A stretch of DNA of 30,899 bases from CAZPDM01 sp964585305 (GTDB taxonomy: Bacteria; Planctomycetota; Uabimicrobiia; Uabimicrobiales; JABWCH01): assembly GCA_964585305.1 (NCBI GenBank), contig CAZPDM010000053.1, positions 1 through 30,899 of the forward strand, in the 5' to 3' direction. The position numbers and the translations under genes are program-made. This document shows, piece after piece, positions 8,541 to 16,726 of the stretch (its first letter is position 1; every line of letters starts with the position of its first letter). A model generated the notes under the pieces. It was given only the letters and a program-made list of their open reading frames with translations. It had not been told where the DNA came from and did not search any database.

Positions 8541-8703
8541 TAGACAAAAGTTTTTGGACTAAAAAATATGCCAACTACGTATTTGAAATTTAACTGTGAG
8601 AAATTGAACCCCATGCACTCTGTGCATGGACAAGTTTACTTAGTTAAAGTTAGTACTGAGATAGGAATGTATAATAAATACTTAGTCCAAATACTTTTGA
8701 CAA
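8541..8703. repeat. MITE-like element, copy 1
   Basis: The ends are imperfect inverted repeats: TAGACAAAAGTTTTTGGACTAA (8541-8562) against the reverse complement of 8682-8703. The similarity extends about ten bases further outward. A copy with nearly identical ends lies at 26768-26896. The middle contains a perfect hairpin, CCATGCAC (8611-8618) with GTGCATGG (8622-8629). No coding potential is seen. It sits about 45 bases upstream of the SPFH/ATPase operon start, in the 274-base gap before the ABC permease gene end, so it may supply or disturb the promoter. Confidence 0.7.
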
Positions 8704-8769
8704 CTTACTTATTTTTTTGAAAAGAGAAAATTTTTTTAATTATTTAAAATATCTTATGAGTCTTATGAA

Positions 8770-9732
8770 CTATTCTGCTTCTCGATTTTGGAACATAGCA
8801 ATAGCAAGACATAAAATCCCGCTAATATAGGCAAATGTATATCCTAAAATGGTAATTCCATAATCTAAAGGAATTGTTCGTTCTTCTAAAACAGCATCAT
8901 TTACTAAATATATTTGAAGATTAGGAATCATCCCATAAGCAATTTTATATAATATATTTTTATCTACATGTCGTCCTAACATATAATCAGAAAATAATCC
9001 TAGAAGAAAAATTATTCCAGTAATTACTAATGTGGGTAAAGGAGGCATACGTGTAGAGATGGCCAACGCTATAGCGCATAATAGCATAATTGCAAAGAAA
9101 ATAAATATCGCTGCTATAACCATCGAAATATCAAGATTATTAAAAAATGGCTGTAATGTCCAATCTTGACCAACTAACCCTAAGAGCAAGAAACACATTG
9201 TAAAAATTGGAAGTGCGAAAAAAATTGATGATGAATAAAATGACTTATCATAAAAGAAATTATTAAAAGCCGCTAATGCTAAACTTAAAACTATAGAAAC
9301 CAAATATCCTATCAAAACAGGATAATCATTTTGAGAATAAGCAGCTTCTGTAATTTCTGTACGTACTACATGCAATAGCACCATAAGTAAAAGATATTCT
9401 GCTACTAAAATGGCAGATGTCAATCCTAAATATTTTCCAATTATAAAAGACGAACGTCGGATTGGTTTACTTAAAATAGTTAGAATAGTATGAGCTTCCA
9501 TTTCTTCATGGACAACTCGTATGGATGAAAATATTGCTAACAACAATCCTGATAAAAGTAAGGTTGCTAGTCCCATATCTTTAATCAAGAGTTGATTTGA
9601 AAGCATGGCAAACATAGTAAAGTAGGGAGAAAGCAAAATTAAAGACATAAAAAACAGTAATAAAATGAAATATATTGGTTGCCGAATTACCTCAGTAAAA
9701 GTATTGGCAGCTATGCTCCAAATTCGCAGCAT
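8770..9732 (-). CDS. ABC-2 type transporter permease (orphan)
   Basis: The 320-residue integral membrane protein has about six to seven helices and the usual ABC-2 permease opening (IWSIAANTFTEVIRQPIYFILLLFF). The cytoplasmic segment RVVHEEMEAHTILTILSKPIRRSSFIIGKYLG is characteristic of the family. Such permeases export drugs, lipids, polysaccharides or proteins with a separate ATPase. No ATP-binding protein gene lies next to it, so partner and substrate are unknown. The ATG has GAGGAA about five bases upstream. A 17-18 bp inverted repeat separates it from the M28 peptidase gene upstream. Confidence 0.8.
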   Translation of the reverse strand: MLRIWSIAANTFTEVIRQPIYFILLLFFMSLILLSPYFTMFAMLSNQLLIKDMGLATLLLSGLLLAIFSSIRVVHEEMEAHTILTILSKPIRRSSFIIGKYLGLTSAILVAEYLLLMVLLHVVRTEITEAAYSQNDYPVLIGYLVSIVLSLALAAFNNFFYDKSFYSSSIFFALPIFTMCFLLLGLVGQDWTLQPFFNNLDISMVIAAIFIFFAIMLLCAIALAISTRMPPLPTLVITGIIFLLGLFSDYMLGRHVDKNILYKIAYGMIPNLQIYLVNDAVLEERTIPLDYGITILGYTFAYISGILCLAIAMFQNREAE

Positions 9733-9779
9733 AATAATTCCTCATCAAATGAAATTAATTTCTTCATTGATCCTTTATC

Positions 9780-9822
9780 AGTAATATTATTTAAGCCGCT
9801 TTGGGGCTTAAATAATATTACT
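9780..9822. repeat. Perfect 18-bp inverted repeat
   Basis: The arms 9780-9797 and 9805-9822 are fully complementary (first arm AGTAATATTATTTAAGCC) around the loop GCTTTGG. It lies between two minus-strand genes. A T-rich stretch follows on the plus strand (CTATATTTTCGTTTTT), not clearly on the minus strand, so it does not look like an ordinary terminator for the upstream peptidase gene. It could be a weak terminator, an mRNA stabiliser or an operator. Confidence 0.75.
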
Positions 9823-9930
9823 ATATTTTCGTTTTTATTTTAACGAATTATTTTTATAATTCAATTGAAATAATTTGAAAAAAGATAGATTTTTTCAAGT
9901 AGGCTACTGGCAGATAAAAGTTATAAAATT

Positions 9931-11160
9931 CTATAAAATCTTCAAAACAAAGTAAGATATTGCTTGAGCAATTTCAACCAACTTATTGCAATCAACAATC
10001 TCAATGGTATCTTTTGGTGTATGTGTAATTGTTTGGCAGTTAATATTATCTGTAAACCACTTTGAAGATAAAGCAATGGCAGGACGTCCATATTGGACAA
10101 ATATACTATGATCACCTTGTGGCCATTGATTTCCTTCTACAATTCCACTAAAGTTTTCAAGTAATTGTTTGGCTCTTTGTATCATTTCTTCAGAAAAATT
10201 ATAAAAGGAAATTGCGGATTTTCCTTCTTTGTAGCCGGCACCATCAATGTTGATATTTAAAAATATTTCGTGGAAAAGATTTTGATTCTTATTGATGTAG
10301 AGCATTTGTCCAGGAACAGCATAATAATCTTCCCCATTTAATGCGACAAGTTCAATTACATTATTCTTATCATAATCTTTTAAAATTTCCGCAACAAGAA
10401 GCAAAATTACAATACCTGTAGCATTATCAATTGCACCAGGGGTTCCTTTTTTAGCATCAATATGAGCAGTAATAACAATGCGTTGGTTTGTTTGCTTTCC
10501 TTTTTTTCCTATGACATTATAACCTTTACCTGAAATACGTTTAGATTTTGATGATAAGAATATTTCTTTATTAAGATAGCCTAGAAGTCTAATACCATCT
10601 TCTTCAGTCATAAAAACAGATGGTATATTAAAATCTCCATCTTCAATTAAAGGAAATGGGTATACACCTCCTGCCAATTCTGCATTTCTTCCTGTAGCAC
10701 AAATAATCGCATTGGGTTGTCCTTTTTCCAAAAGTGCAATAATCTTTTGATGTTCTTCTGGATTATAGAACACAAAATTTTTAGGCATGAGTTGTTCTTT
10801 GGCGATTTCTCCATGTAATAGAATGATGCAATCTTTTATTTCTGCTTTTTCTAAATCTTTGATATTGGATATAGAAATCAACTTTCCTTGTACATTGCAA
10901 CCAAGAGAATAAGGGCTGACCAAAATTGGAATATCAAGAATCTCTATAGGATTTTTAATCTGCAAAAAAGCACCGTCATTTTCCCAATCTATAGCATCAA
11001 ATTCTTGTGATTCTATATTCCATCCAAATGAAGATAATATTTCTTCGAAAAAAAAAGTTGCTTTTCGATTTCCTTCATTTCCAACACTACGATCGACAAT
11101 TTCATTACACAATTTTTTTAAATAGATTGAACTTTTTTGTAATAATTTTTCTATTTCCAT
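9931..11160 (-). CDS. M28 family zinc aminopeptidase-like protein
   Basis: The 409-residue protein carries the metal-site residues of M28 peptidases in order: His233 in TAHID, bridging Asp245 in GAIDNATG, Glu277-Asp278 in NGED (general base and ligand; usually Glu-Glu), Asp306 in NINIDGAG and His380 in THTPKD. The insert between about residues 75 and 200 resembles a PA-like domain carried by many M28 enzymes. There is no signal peptide, so a cytoplasmic role in peptide breakdown is likely. AAGGA precedes the ATG. The gene stands alone between the sigma-factor terminator and the 18-bp inverted repeat. Substrate specificity cannot be read from sequence. Confidence 0.83.
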   Translation of the reverse strand: MEIEKLLQKSSIYLKKLCNEIVDRSVGNEGNRKATFFFEEILSSFGWNIESQEFDAIDWENDGAFLQIKNPIEILDIPILVSPYSLGCNVQGKLISISNIKDLEKAEIKDCIILLHGEIAKEQLMPKNFVFYNPEEHQKIIALLEKGQPNAIICATGRNAELAGGVYPFPLIEDGDFNIPSVFMTEEDGIRLLGYLNKEIFLSSKSKRISGKGYNVIGKKGKQTNQRIVITAHIDAKKGTPGAIDNATGIVILLLVAEILKDYDKNNVIELVALNGEDYYAVPGQMLYINKNQNLFHEIFLNINIDGAGYKEGKSAISFYNFSEEMIQRAKQLLENFSGIVEGNQWPQGDHSIFVQYGRPAIALSSKWFTDNINCQTITHTPKDTIEIVDCNKLVEIAQAISYFVLKIL

Positions 11161-11180
11161 TTTTCCTTGTCTTTCATAAA

Positions 11181-11219
11181 GAAAAAGCGGCAGAAGAATG
11201 TGTGAGATTCTATCTGCCG
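11181..11219 (-). terminator. Rho-independent terminator of the sigma-factor gene
   Basis: The arms CGGCAGAAGAAT (11188-11199) and ATTCT-A-TCTGCCG (11207-11219) pair with a single bulged base. On the minus strand the hairpin is followed by CTTTTTC. It starts 7 bases past the sigma-factor stop codon. Confidence 0.85.
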
Positions 11220-11225
11220 TTTAAG

Positions 11226-12032
11226 TTATACTCGTTCTTTTTGAATAATTAAGCGTAAACGCCGTAAAGATTCTTTAATAATTTGTCGAACTCTTTCACG
11301 AGAAAGTTGTACTTTTTCACTAATTTCTTGTAAAGTTAGCGGTTCTTGATTATTTAAGCCAAAGCGCATTTGCAGAATAAGTCTTTTTTTAGATTCTAAA
11401 GAATCTAAAAGTGCTTCAAGTCTTTCAAAATCTTCTGCAGAGCGTTTTTCTTGATTTGAAGAAGGGTCTTCAATAATTTCTTTTTCTTCACAAATTTTAT
11501 CTAAACTTTGAATATGAGTAAGGCTAGAGGAAAGCTTAAGAATATTTTCCGCACGAATTCTTTGATGTTTTTCTTTTCCTAAACGAGCTGCTACTTCTCG
11601 AATTGTAGGTGGAGTCCCATTTTCCAAAGTTAAGTTTTCTGCCAATTCTTCGGCTTTATTTAAGATTTCTCTCATATAAGAAGGAATTCTAACAACTTTT
11701 GTGCTATCTGTAAGTGCTCGAAGAATGGATTGCTTGATCCACCAAGTAGCATACGTAGAAAAACGGCAGTTTCGGTCGGGGTCAAAACGTTCAACGGCTT
11801 TTAATAATCCTGCGTTCCCTTCGCCAATGAGATCTTGGAATGGCAAACCGCAGTTCATATATTTTTTAGCAATGTTGACAACTAAACGAAGATTAGAGTT
11901 AATCATTTCTTCGCGAGCTTTAGTATCTCCATTTCGGACACGTTGCGCTAAATCGCGCTCGCGTTCTGGTGTAAGGAGCTTTATTTTGTTTATGTCTCGT
12001 AAATAGCTTTCAAGAACAAGTTCTGTGCTAAT
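11226..12032 (-). CDS. RNA polymerase sigma-70 family factor (short form), probable ATT start
   Basis: The protein has region 1.2 (SYLRDINKIKLLTPERERDL), region 2 (INSNLRLVVNIAKKY, GEGNAGLLKAVERFD, RFSTYATWWIKQSILRAL) and region 4 ending with the helix-turn-helix LQEISEKVQLSRERVRQII. It lacks region 1.1 and the non-conserved insert, so it is a compact group 1/2 factor of about 268 residues. The first in-frame ATG (11906) would delete all of region 1.2. Upstream of it no ATG, GTG or TTG occurs in frame before a TAA at 12048-12050. The only well-placed start is ATT at 12030-12032, seven bases after a perfect AGGAGG, giving 42 more codons. ATT starts are rare and sensitive to initiation factor 3, so expression may be regulated. 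A sequencing error is the alternative. Confidence 0.85.
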   Translation of the reverse strand: MSTELVLESYLRDINKIKLLTPERERDLAQRVRNGDTKAREEMINSNLRLVVNIAKKYMNCGLPFQDLIGEGNAGLLKAVERFDPDRNCRFSTYATWWIKQSILRALTDSTKVVRIPSYMREILNKAEELAENLTLENGTPPTIREVAARLGKEKHQRIRAENILKLSSSLTHIQSLDKICEEKEIIEDPSSNQEKRSAEDFERLEALLDSLESKKRLILQMRFGLNNQEPLTLQEISEKVQLSRERVRQIIKESLRRLRLIIQKERV

Positions 12033-12055
12033 GGCTAGTCCTCCTGATTAAGCAT
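12030..12055 (-). promoter_or_regulatory. Leader mini-ORF and Shine-Dalgarno before the ATT start of the sigma gene
   Basis: A six-codon ORF (ATG at 12053-12055, peptide MLNQED, TAG at 12035-12037) ends two bases before the proposed ATT. The AGGAGGA at 12039-12045 lies within its last codons. This is the arrangement expected for translational coupling or reinitiation. Whether the mini-ORF is translated is unknown; it lacks a clear ribosome site of its own. Confidence 0.45.
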
Positions 12056-12091
12056 TTCTGCAATATGGAGGTAGGATATGATTTAAATACG

Positions 12092-12129
12092 TAAAAAACA
12101 AGCTGAATGTTTGATAGAAAATATCCAGC
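12092..12129 (-). terminator. Rho-independent terminator of the kinase gene
   Basis: The arms GCTGAATGTTT (12102-12112) and AAATATCCAGC (12119-12129) pair with one mismatch and one wobble. On the minus strand a TTGTTTTTT tract follows. It lies 9 bases after the kinase stop codon. Confidence 0.7.
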
Positions 12130-12137
12130 CTCCAATT

Positions 12138-13595
12138 TTAGCTAACCATTTCGGAAAAAATCAATTCAGGAAATATTGTTTTATCCAGTTGCTTCTGGCA
12201 AAATGGTAGCATCCCAGGGAATAAAATTTCTAAAATATCTACTAATTGATAGCTTTTAATACGACTTTCAACAGGAGCTACACAAAGATCAAAAATATCA
12301 AAAATGGAGCTAAGAAAAAATTCTGCTGTTTCATAATTTGAACGTGAACGGCTTATGAATTGCAATTTTTTAAGACAAACTTTTGCAGTTAAAATTCGGC
12401 CTGTAGTTGCATTTCTTATAGCACTATTTTCTTTTCCATTAGAAGAAATCTCTTTTCCACATTGAAGCAACATATACTGTTCATTTAGTTTTTCTGTTTC
12501 GCTTTTTGTATCATGAAAAAGAAATGATTTTAAAATATCTATATTTAAAAAATTAGAATTCATATCTAAAGAATTTCGAATTTCATAAAAACGGCTTAAG
12601 CGACGGTAGGCGTGTTGACGGTATCTCGCAACAATTTTTGCTTCATAAAATTGTTGATAAGTTGTAAAAAATATATCTGGAACTTGATAATTTTTTATAG
12701 GAACATCGTGAAAAAGACTTTCTCCTAATAAATATCTCATTAAAACAAGAACTAATCCCCAAACATCAGTTTTTTGGCCAACATTACTTAAGTTATAATA
12801 AACTAAATAGTTATCTGAGTTTTCTTCACTAGGAGAAATAGAAATAAGCTCTGGAGGCAACCATGTAGGAGTGCCATGAAGACGACCTTGAAGTTTTTCA
12901 AATTCAATTTCATTGATTTCGCTATAACTACGTGCTGTTCCATAATCAGTAATAATAGGTAAATTGTGATAAAACATAATATTTTCAGGCTTAATGTCAT
13001 TATGAACAATATGATGAGAAGTAATATACTTAAGCCCTGAAGCAATAAAATAAAATTGAATCAAAGTTTCTAATGGATCCATTGGTTGATTTTGGGCAAA
13101 CGTAGGATATTTACGTTCTACTGCTTTAAGAATGTGCGTAATATAATAAGGAATTTTTTCATTACGGATGTAGAAAAATCCATCTTTGATTTTAGGAATA
13201 TGCGGATTTCCAGGCTTTGATAATAATTTGAGTTTTTGAATTTCGTTTAAAATATAATTTCTTGTAATATTAAGAGGTGGACCTGGAATTTTAAGTGCAA
13301 AACGATGCTGAGGATCCGATACTTTCCAAATTTCATAAACTTCCCCATAACCGCCTTTGCCTAATAATTGCCCAATCCTAAGAGTATTTGTGAGAGTAGG
13401 AGACTGCTCCCAAAGACGTTCTCCTCGTAAATATTTTCCTGAGACATGATGGCAAAAGGAGTCTGTAATAGAAGAGGATAGGGCAGGATGGTAGCTATAA
13501 CGGTAAAATGGCTTATCTGTAATATGAACCATCCGTTGTGTTTTATTAGGAGCATCGTCAGAAGAAGAATTTAACTGTGGTGGAAAAGTAGCCAT
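12138..13595 (-). CDS. Serine/threonine protein kinase-like protein
   Basis: The 485-residue protein contains a eukaryotic-type kinase domain at about 72-300. Visible elements are the Gly-rich loop LLGKGGYGEVY, the ATP-anchoring Lys102 in FALKIP, a Glu118 suited to the C-helix, the catalytic loop HNDIKPEN (Asp200), the metal-binding Asp217 in DYGTA, the APE-like LPPEL and the Asp of KTDVWGLV. The usual HRD and DFG are HND and DYG, but all catalytic residues are present, so activity is likely. The absence of Arg in HRD suggests it does not depend on activation-loop phosphorylation. Residues about 300-485 match nothing I recognise. There is no transmembrane helix, so it is cytoplasmic. The gene has its own terminator. 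Confidence 0.85.
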   Translation of the reverse strand: MATFPPQLNSSSDDAPNKTQRMVHITDKPFYRYSYHPALSSSITDSFCHHVSGKYLRGERLWEQSPTLTNTLRIGQLLGKGGYGEVYEIWKVSDPQHRFALKIPGPPLNITRNYILNEIQKLKLLSKPGNPHIPKIKDGFFYIRNEKIPYYITHILKAVERKYPTFAQNQPMDPLETLIQFYFIASGLKYITSHHIVHNDIKPENIMFYHNLPIITDYGTARSYSEINEIEFEKLQGRLHGTPTWLPPELISISPSEENSDNYLVYYNLSNVGQKTDVWGLVLVLMRYLLGESLFHDVPIKNYQVPDIFFTTYQQFYEAKIVARYRQHAYRRLSRFYEIRNSLDMNSNFLNIDILKSFLFHDTKSETEKLNEQYMLLQCGKEISSNGKENSAIRNATTGRILTAKVCLKKLQFISRSRSNYETAEFFLSSIFDIFDLCVAPVESRIKSYQLVDILEILFPGMLPFCQKQLDKTIFPELIFSEMVS

Positions 13596-13696
13596 ATAGC
13601 AAACCCTAGCTATCTAATTTCAAGAAAATTATGGCATTTTTTTCTTAAAAGGCCTAACGTTTAAGTCAGATTTTTTGCTATCATTTTAAATTAAAA

Positions 13697-14248
13697 TTAT
13701 TTTTGTCGCAACAGTTCATATTTCATAATTGCATTTAATACTAAACCGTTTTTTATTTCATTGTTGCGAATTTTATTAAGAAAATCTTGGTATGGCATTC
13801 GTATAATTTCAAGTTCTTCTGTAGGGTCCCAATGAGTTTGAGATGTCTGCGCTACTTTTTCTGCCAAAAATAAGTAGCAGCAATTATTTTGAATAGCAGG
13901 ATTAGGCCAAACATAGCCAAGAGGTGTTATATTTTCGACTGCTGTTGTGTAACCTGTTTCTTCTTCTAATTCGCGGACAGCGGCCTCTTGAGGATTCTCA
14001 TTTGATTCAAGTAATCCGCCAGGAATTTCAACAGTTATTTCTTCAACTCCGGCTCTGAATTGCGCAACTAAAATTACGTCTCCATTAGATGTGATGGGCA
14101 GAACATTTACCCAATTTCTGCATTCTAATCGATAAAATGTATAATCTTTATTACTATGAGGTAATTTAGTTTCAAACGAAACTAAATTTAAAACTGGAGT
14201 CTTCATTAAGATTTTTTTATTTTCCATTGGCCATTTTTTTAAATTCAT
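13697..14248 (-). CDS. NUDIX hydrolase (ADP-ribose pyrophosphatase-like)
   Basis: The protein has a complete Nudix box: GLLESNE, then seven residues, then RELEEETGY, matching Gx5Ex7REUxEExGU. The following GYVWPNPAIQNN segment and the position of the box resemble ADP-ribose/ADP-sugar pyrophosphatases, which cleave NDP-linked compounds to nucleoside monophosphate. An upstream in-frame start at 14332 would overlap rlmN and add a basic, non-conserved stretch. I prefer the ATG at 14246-14248, seven bases after AAGGGA, giving 183 residues. The gene is 38 bases downstream of rlmN and probably in the same transcript. The exact substrate is not determinable. Confidence 0.83.
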   Translation of the reverse strand: MNLKKWPMENKKILMKTPVLNLVSFETKLPHSNKDYTFYRLECRNWVNVLPITSNGDVILVAQFRAGVEEITVEIPGGLLESNENPQEAAVRELEEETGYTTAVENITPLGYVWPNPAIQNNCCYLFLAEKVAQTSQTHWDPTEELEIIRMPYQDFLNKIRNNEIKNGLVLNAIMKYELLRQK

Positions 14249-14286
14249 AAATAATTCCCTTATCCACTTATGTTTCCTAACATTTT

Positions 14287-15309
14287 TTAGATTTTTTTTT
14301 GGATGATTTCTTTTGTACTCAATAAACCACATGCAGCACTAATTTCTTGACCACGAGATCTGCGTACAGTTACTGTTAATCCTTTTGCATCCAAATTTTT
14401 TTTGAAATCATTGACGCTTTCCAAAGTTGGGGCTATAAATGTGCTGCCATCAAAAAAATGAAAAGGAATGAGATTGATCCTGCAACTTAAGCCGTTTAAC
14501 AAACGGCAGAGTTCTTTAACATGTTGGAGAGTATTATTATAACCTTCTAAAACAATGTATTCAAAAGTTAGACGCCGTTCTTCAGATTTATGGGCTTTTA
14601 ATAAATTGATTAAATCGTTAAGCTGATAATGACGAGTTCCAGGAAGTAATTGATGTCGTTGTTCATTTATTGGAGAATGAAGGCTGATTGCAAGTGGACA
14701 TTTAGAAAGTTGTAGAAATTTTTCCAACTCTGGCAAAATACCAATTGTGGAAACTGTAATACGTTGGCTACTTTTTCTATATCCCCAATCTGAAGTAAAA
14801 ATTTCTAGACTTTGTAATACATTCTCTAAATTATCTAAAGGTTCCCCCATCCCCATGTAAACAATATTGCTAATTTGATTTCTCTCTAAAATTGCTTCAT
14901 ATTGCCCTAATATCTCTGCAACGTTTAAATTACCTTGGAATCCTTGTTTTCCTGTACAACAGAACAAACAACCACGCTTGCATCCTATTTGTGTGGATAA
15001 ACAAAGCGTGGCACGTTCTTCTTCAGGAATAACTGCAGATTCTATAAATCCTTTTTCTACAGCAAAAAGATATTTGCTTGTTGTGTCATTAGCTTGCAAA
15101 CGTTTTTGGGGAGATAATATTGAGATTTCATACTTTTCATCTAAAACTTGGCGTATTTTTTTAGAAATATCACTCATTTTAGAAATATCACGACAATTTT
15201 TCTGATATATCCAGCAACAAATTTGTTTTGCTGTATATTTAGGTGCCTGACACGATTGAGCAATGTCATAAATTTGAGAAAGTGTCTTTCCAAAAAGGTT
15301 TATTTTCAT
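14287..15309 (-). CDS. rlmN: RlmN, dual-specificity 23S rRNA/tRNA adenine C2 methyltransferase (radical SAM)
   Basis: The 340-residue enzyme has the RlmN form of the radical-SAM cluster motif, CKRGCLFC (Cys110, 114, 117). Cys103 in TLCLSTQ and Cys327 in EISAACG are positioned like the two methyl-transfer cysteines of RlmN. GMGEPLDN, RITVSTIGI and ISLHSP are also typical. It methylates A2503 of 23S rRNA and A37 of some tRNAs, affecting translational fidelity. The ATG overlaps the stop codon of the glycosyltransferase gene upstream by 4 bases, so the two are translationally coupled. Confidence 0.95.
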   Translation of the reverse strand: MKINLFGKTLSQIYDIAQSCQAPKYTAKQICCWIYQKNCRDISKMSDISKKIRQVLDEKYEISILSPQKRLQANDTTSKYLFAVEKGFIESAVIPEEERATLCLSTQIGCKRGCLFCCTGKQGFQGNLNVAEILGQYEAILERNQISNIVYMGMGEPLDNLENVLQSLEIFTSDWGYRKSSQRITVSTIGILPELEKFLQLSKCPLAISLHSPINEQRHQLLPGTRHYQLNDLINLLKAHKSEERRLTFEYIVLEGYNNTLQHVKELCRLLNGLSCRINLIPFHFFDGSTFIAPTLESVNDFKKNLDAKGLTVTVRRSRGQEISAACGLLSTKEIIQKKI

Positions 15310-16469
15310 TTTACTTTTTTTTCTTCGAATAGCTTTATATATAAATTTTTAATGTCTTGAGTCAAACGAGAAATTGCGAATTTTTGTGCAATTTCTTTTC
15401 CAGATTGTCCCAATTGATAACGTTTTTCTGAGTCTAAAAGGGCTACTAAACTATTTTGGAATTCCGAAATATTCCCTGGTTGTACCAGGAATCCATTTGT
15501 TCCATTTTCTATTAAATCAATAACTCCCCCTACTTTTGTTGCTATAATTGGCTTACCACAAAACATTGCTTCGATTAAAGTAACTGGCGTTCCTTCATTG
15601 TGGGAAGTTAATACAACAATATCTAAATCAGAATAAATTTTGGCTGATTCTTGTATCCAACCAGTAAAAACTATATTTTTTAAATCTAATCTAGAGGCTT
15701 CTTCTTGCAATTGTTGTCGACATTCTCCATCACCAATAATTACAAAACGAAGTTGGGGATAATTTTTTTTCATATTTTGTGCGATTTTTAGTAGCATTTG
15801 ATGGTTTTTTACAGGTGTCAATCTACCAACTAAACCAATTACGATTTCTGTTTCTGAAATACCAAATGCTTTTTTTAGCCAACCAGAATATTGACAGTTT
15901 TTTTCTAATCCTGAAAAATCAAATCCAAGTGGAATAATAGAAAATTGTTCTCGTTTGCCAACTTTGTATTTTTCATTAATTTCTTGAAGTTGTTGTTGAC
16001 TAATAACAATAATTCGATGAGTAAATCTAGCAAAAAAACGTTCAATCTTTAAAAAAAACAATGTTTTCCATTTACCAAAATAATGATGGAATACATGGCC
16101 ATGAAATGTGTGAACGATTATTGGAACTCTCATTAAAATAGCTGCAAGCCTACCTAAAACACCGGCTTTAGATTTATGGGTATGGACAATATCTGGTTTT
16201 TCTCGATAAAGAAGAATACATAATTTTATAAGGGTAAAAATATCTCTAAAAAAAGAAATTTCTCTACCTAATTGGGGAATAACCAAAGGTACTATGTGAT
16301 TTTTTTCTGCTAAATAACTCATATCTCCTTCACATTCCCCAACCATTCCCATTACCAGCTTTGATTCAAATTGTGTTGGATCAAGATAGGCAGTTAGCAA
16401 AACACAATGTATTGCAGGTCCACCAATATTAAGACGATCTATAATCCTAATTATTTTAATTTTTTTCAT
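15306..16469 (-). CDS. Glycosyltransferase family 4 (GT-B)
   Basis: The 387-residue protein has the GT4 layout: an acceptor-binding N-terminal half (LNIGGPAIHCVLLTAYL, HTHKSKAGVLGRLAA, HTFHGHVFHHY) and a donor-binding C-terminal half starting at IGLVGRLTPVKNH. The E-x7-E motif is in GTPVTLIEAMFCGKPIIATKVGG. GT4 enzymes transfer sugars from nucleotide donors with retention of configuration; the resemblance is to exopolysaccharide and lipid-carrier glycosyltransferases. There is no transmembrane segment, so it is cytoplasmic or membrane-associated. It is the first gene of a set with rlmN and the NUDIX gene. The pairing with housekeeping rlmN looks accidental. No clear Shine-Dalgarno is seen. 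Confidence 0.87.
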   Translation of the reverse strand: MKKIKIIRIIDRLNIGGPAIHCVLLTAYLDPTQFESKLVMGMVGECEGDMSYLAEKNHIVPLVIPQLGREISFFRDIFTLIKLCILLYREKPDIVHTHKSKAGVLGRLAAILMRVPIIVHTFHGHVFHHYFGKWKTLFFLKIERFFARFTHRIIVISQQQLQEINEKYKVGKREQFSIIPLGFDFSGLEKNCQYSGWLKKAFGISETEIVIGLVGRLTPVKNHQMLLKIAQNMKKNYPQLRFVIIGDGECRQQLQEEASRLDLKNIVFTGWIQESAKIYSDLDIVVLTSHNEGTPVTLIEAMFCGKPIIATKVGGVIDLIENGTNGFLVQPGNISEFQNSLVALLDSEKRYQLGQSGKEIAQKFAISRLTQDIKNLYIKLFEEKKVK

Positions 16470-16645
16470 AAATAATGATATATATTTAAGTTGCAGGATG
16501 CATAGTGCATCTATATATTTTGCCCCCCGAGTATACTAAACTTAAGGGACTATCTTTTAAAGAACTGGCCTTATTTTTGCTTATTTTTATCTGAATGTCA
16601 AGGAAAAAATACTATTTTTCTCTCTTGTTAAGTTTTTTTATAGAA
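16470..16645. other. Intergenic region upstream of the GT4 operon
   Basis: I see no gene here. It holds a small inverted repeat, GATGCA-TAG-TGCATC (16497-16511), and an isolated minus-strand TTGACA (16596-16601) with a poor AAAAAT (16573-16578) 17 bases downstream. The latter is a weak promoter candidate for the glycosyltransferase gene. Confidence 0.4.
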
Positions 16646-16703
16646 TTTAATTTAAAAATGAGACCAACTCTTTAAATTGAGTTAATCTCATTTTTAAATT
16701 AAA
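16646..16703 (-). terminator. Long hairpin after the MFS transporter gene, probable terminator
   Basis: The 18-base arms 16646-16663 and 16686-16703 are perfectly complementary. Inside them a second pairing, AACTC (16666-16670) with GAGTT (16679-16683), extends the structure. It lies 24 bases past the stop of the transporter gene on the minus strand. The base of the stem is A/T-only, providing the U-rich end; there is no separate T-run beyond it. Confidence 0.65.
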
Positions 16704-16726
16704 ATGTATAGAATAGGATGAATCGT

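Noticed and set aside
14249..14332. N-terminal extension of the NUDIX protein
   Set aside because: It overlaps the end of rlmN, is Lys/Arg-rich and not Nudix-like; the ATG at 14248 has a good ribosome site.
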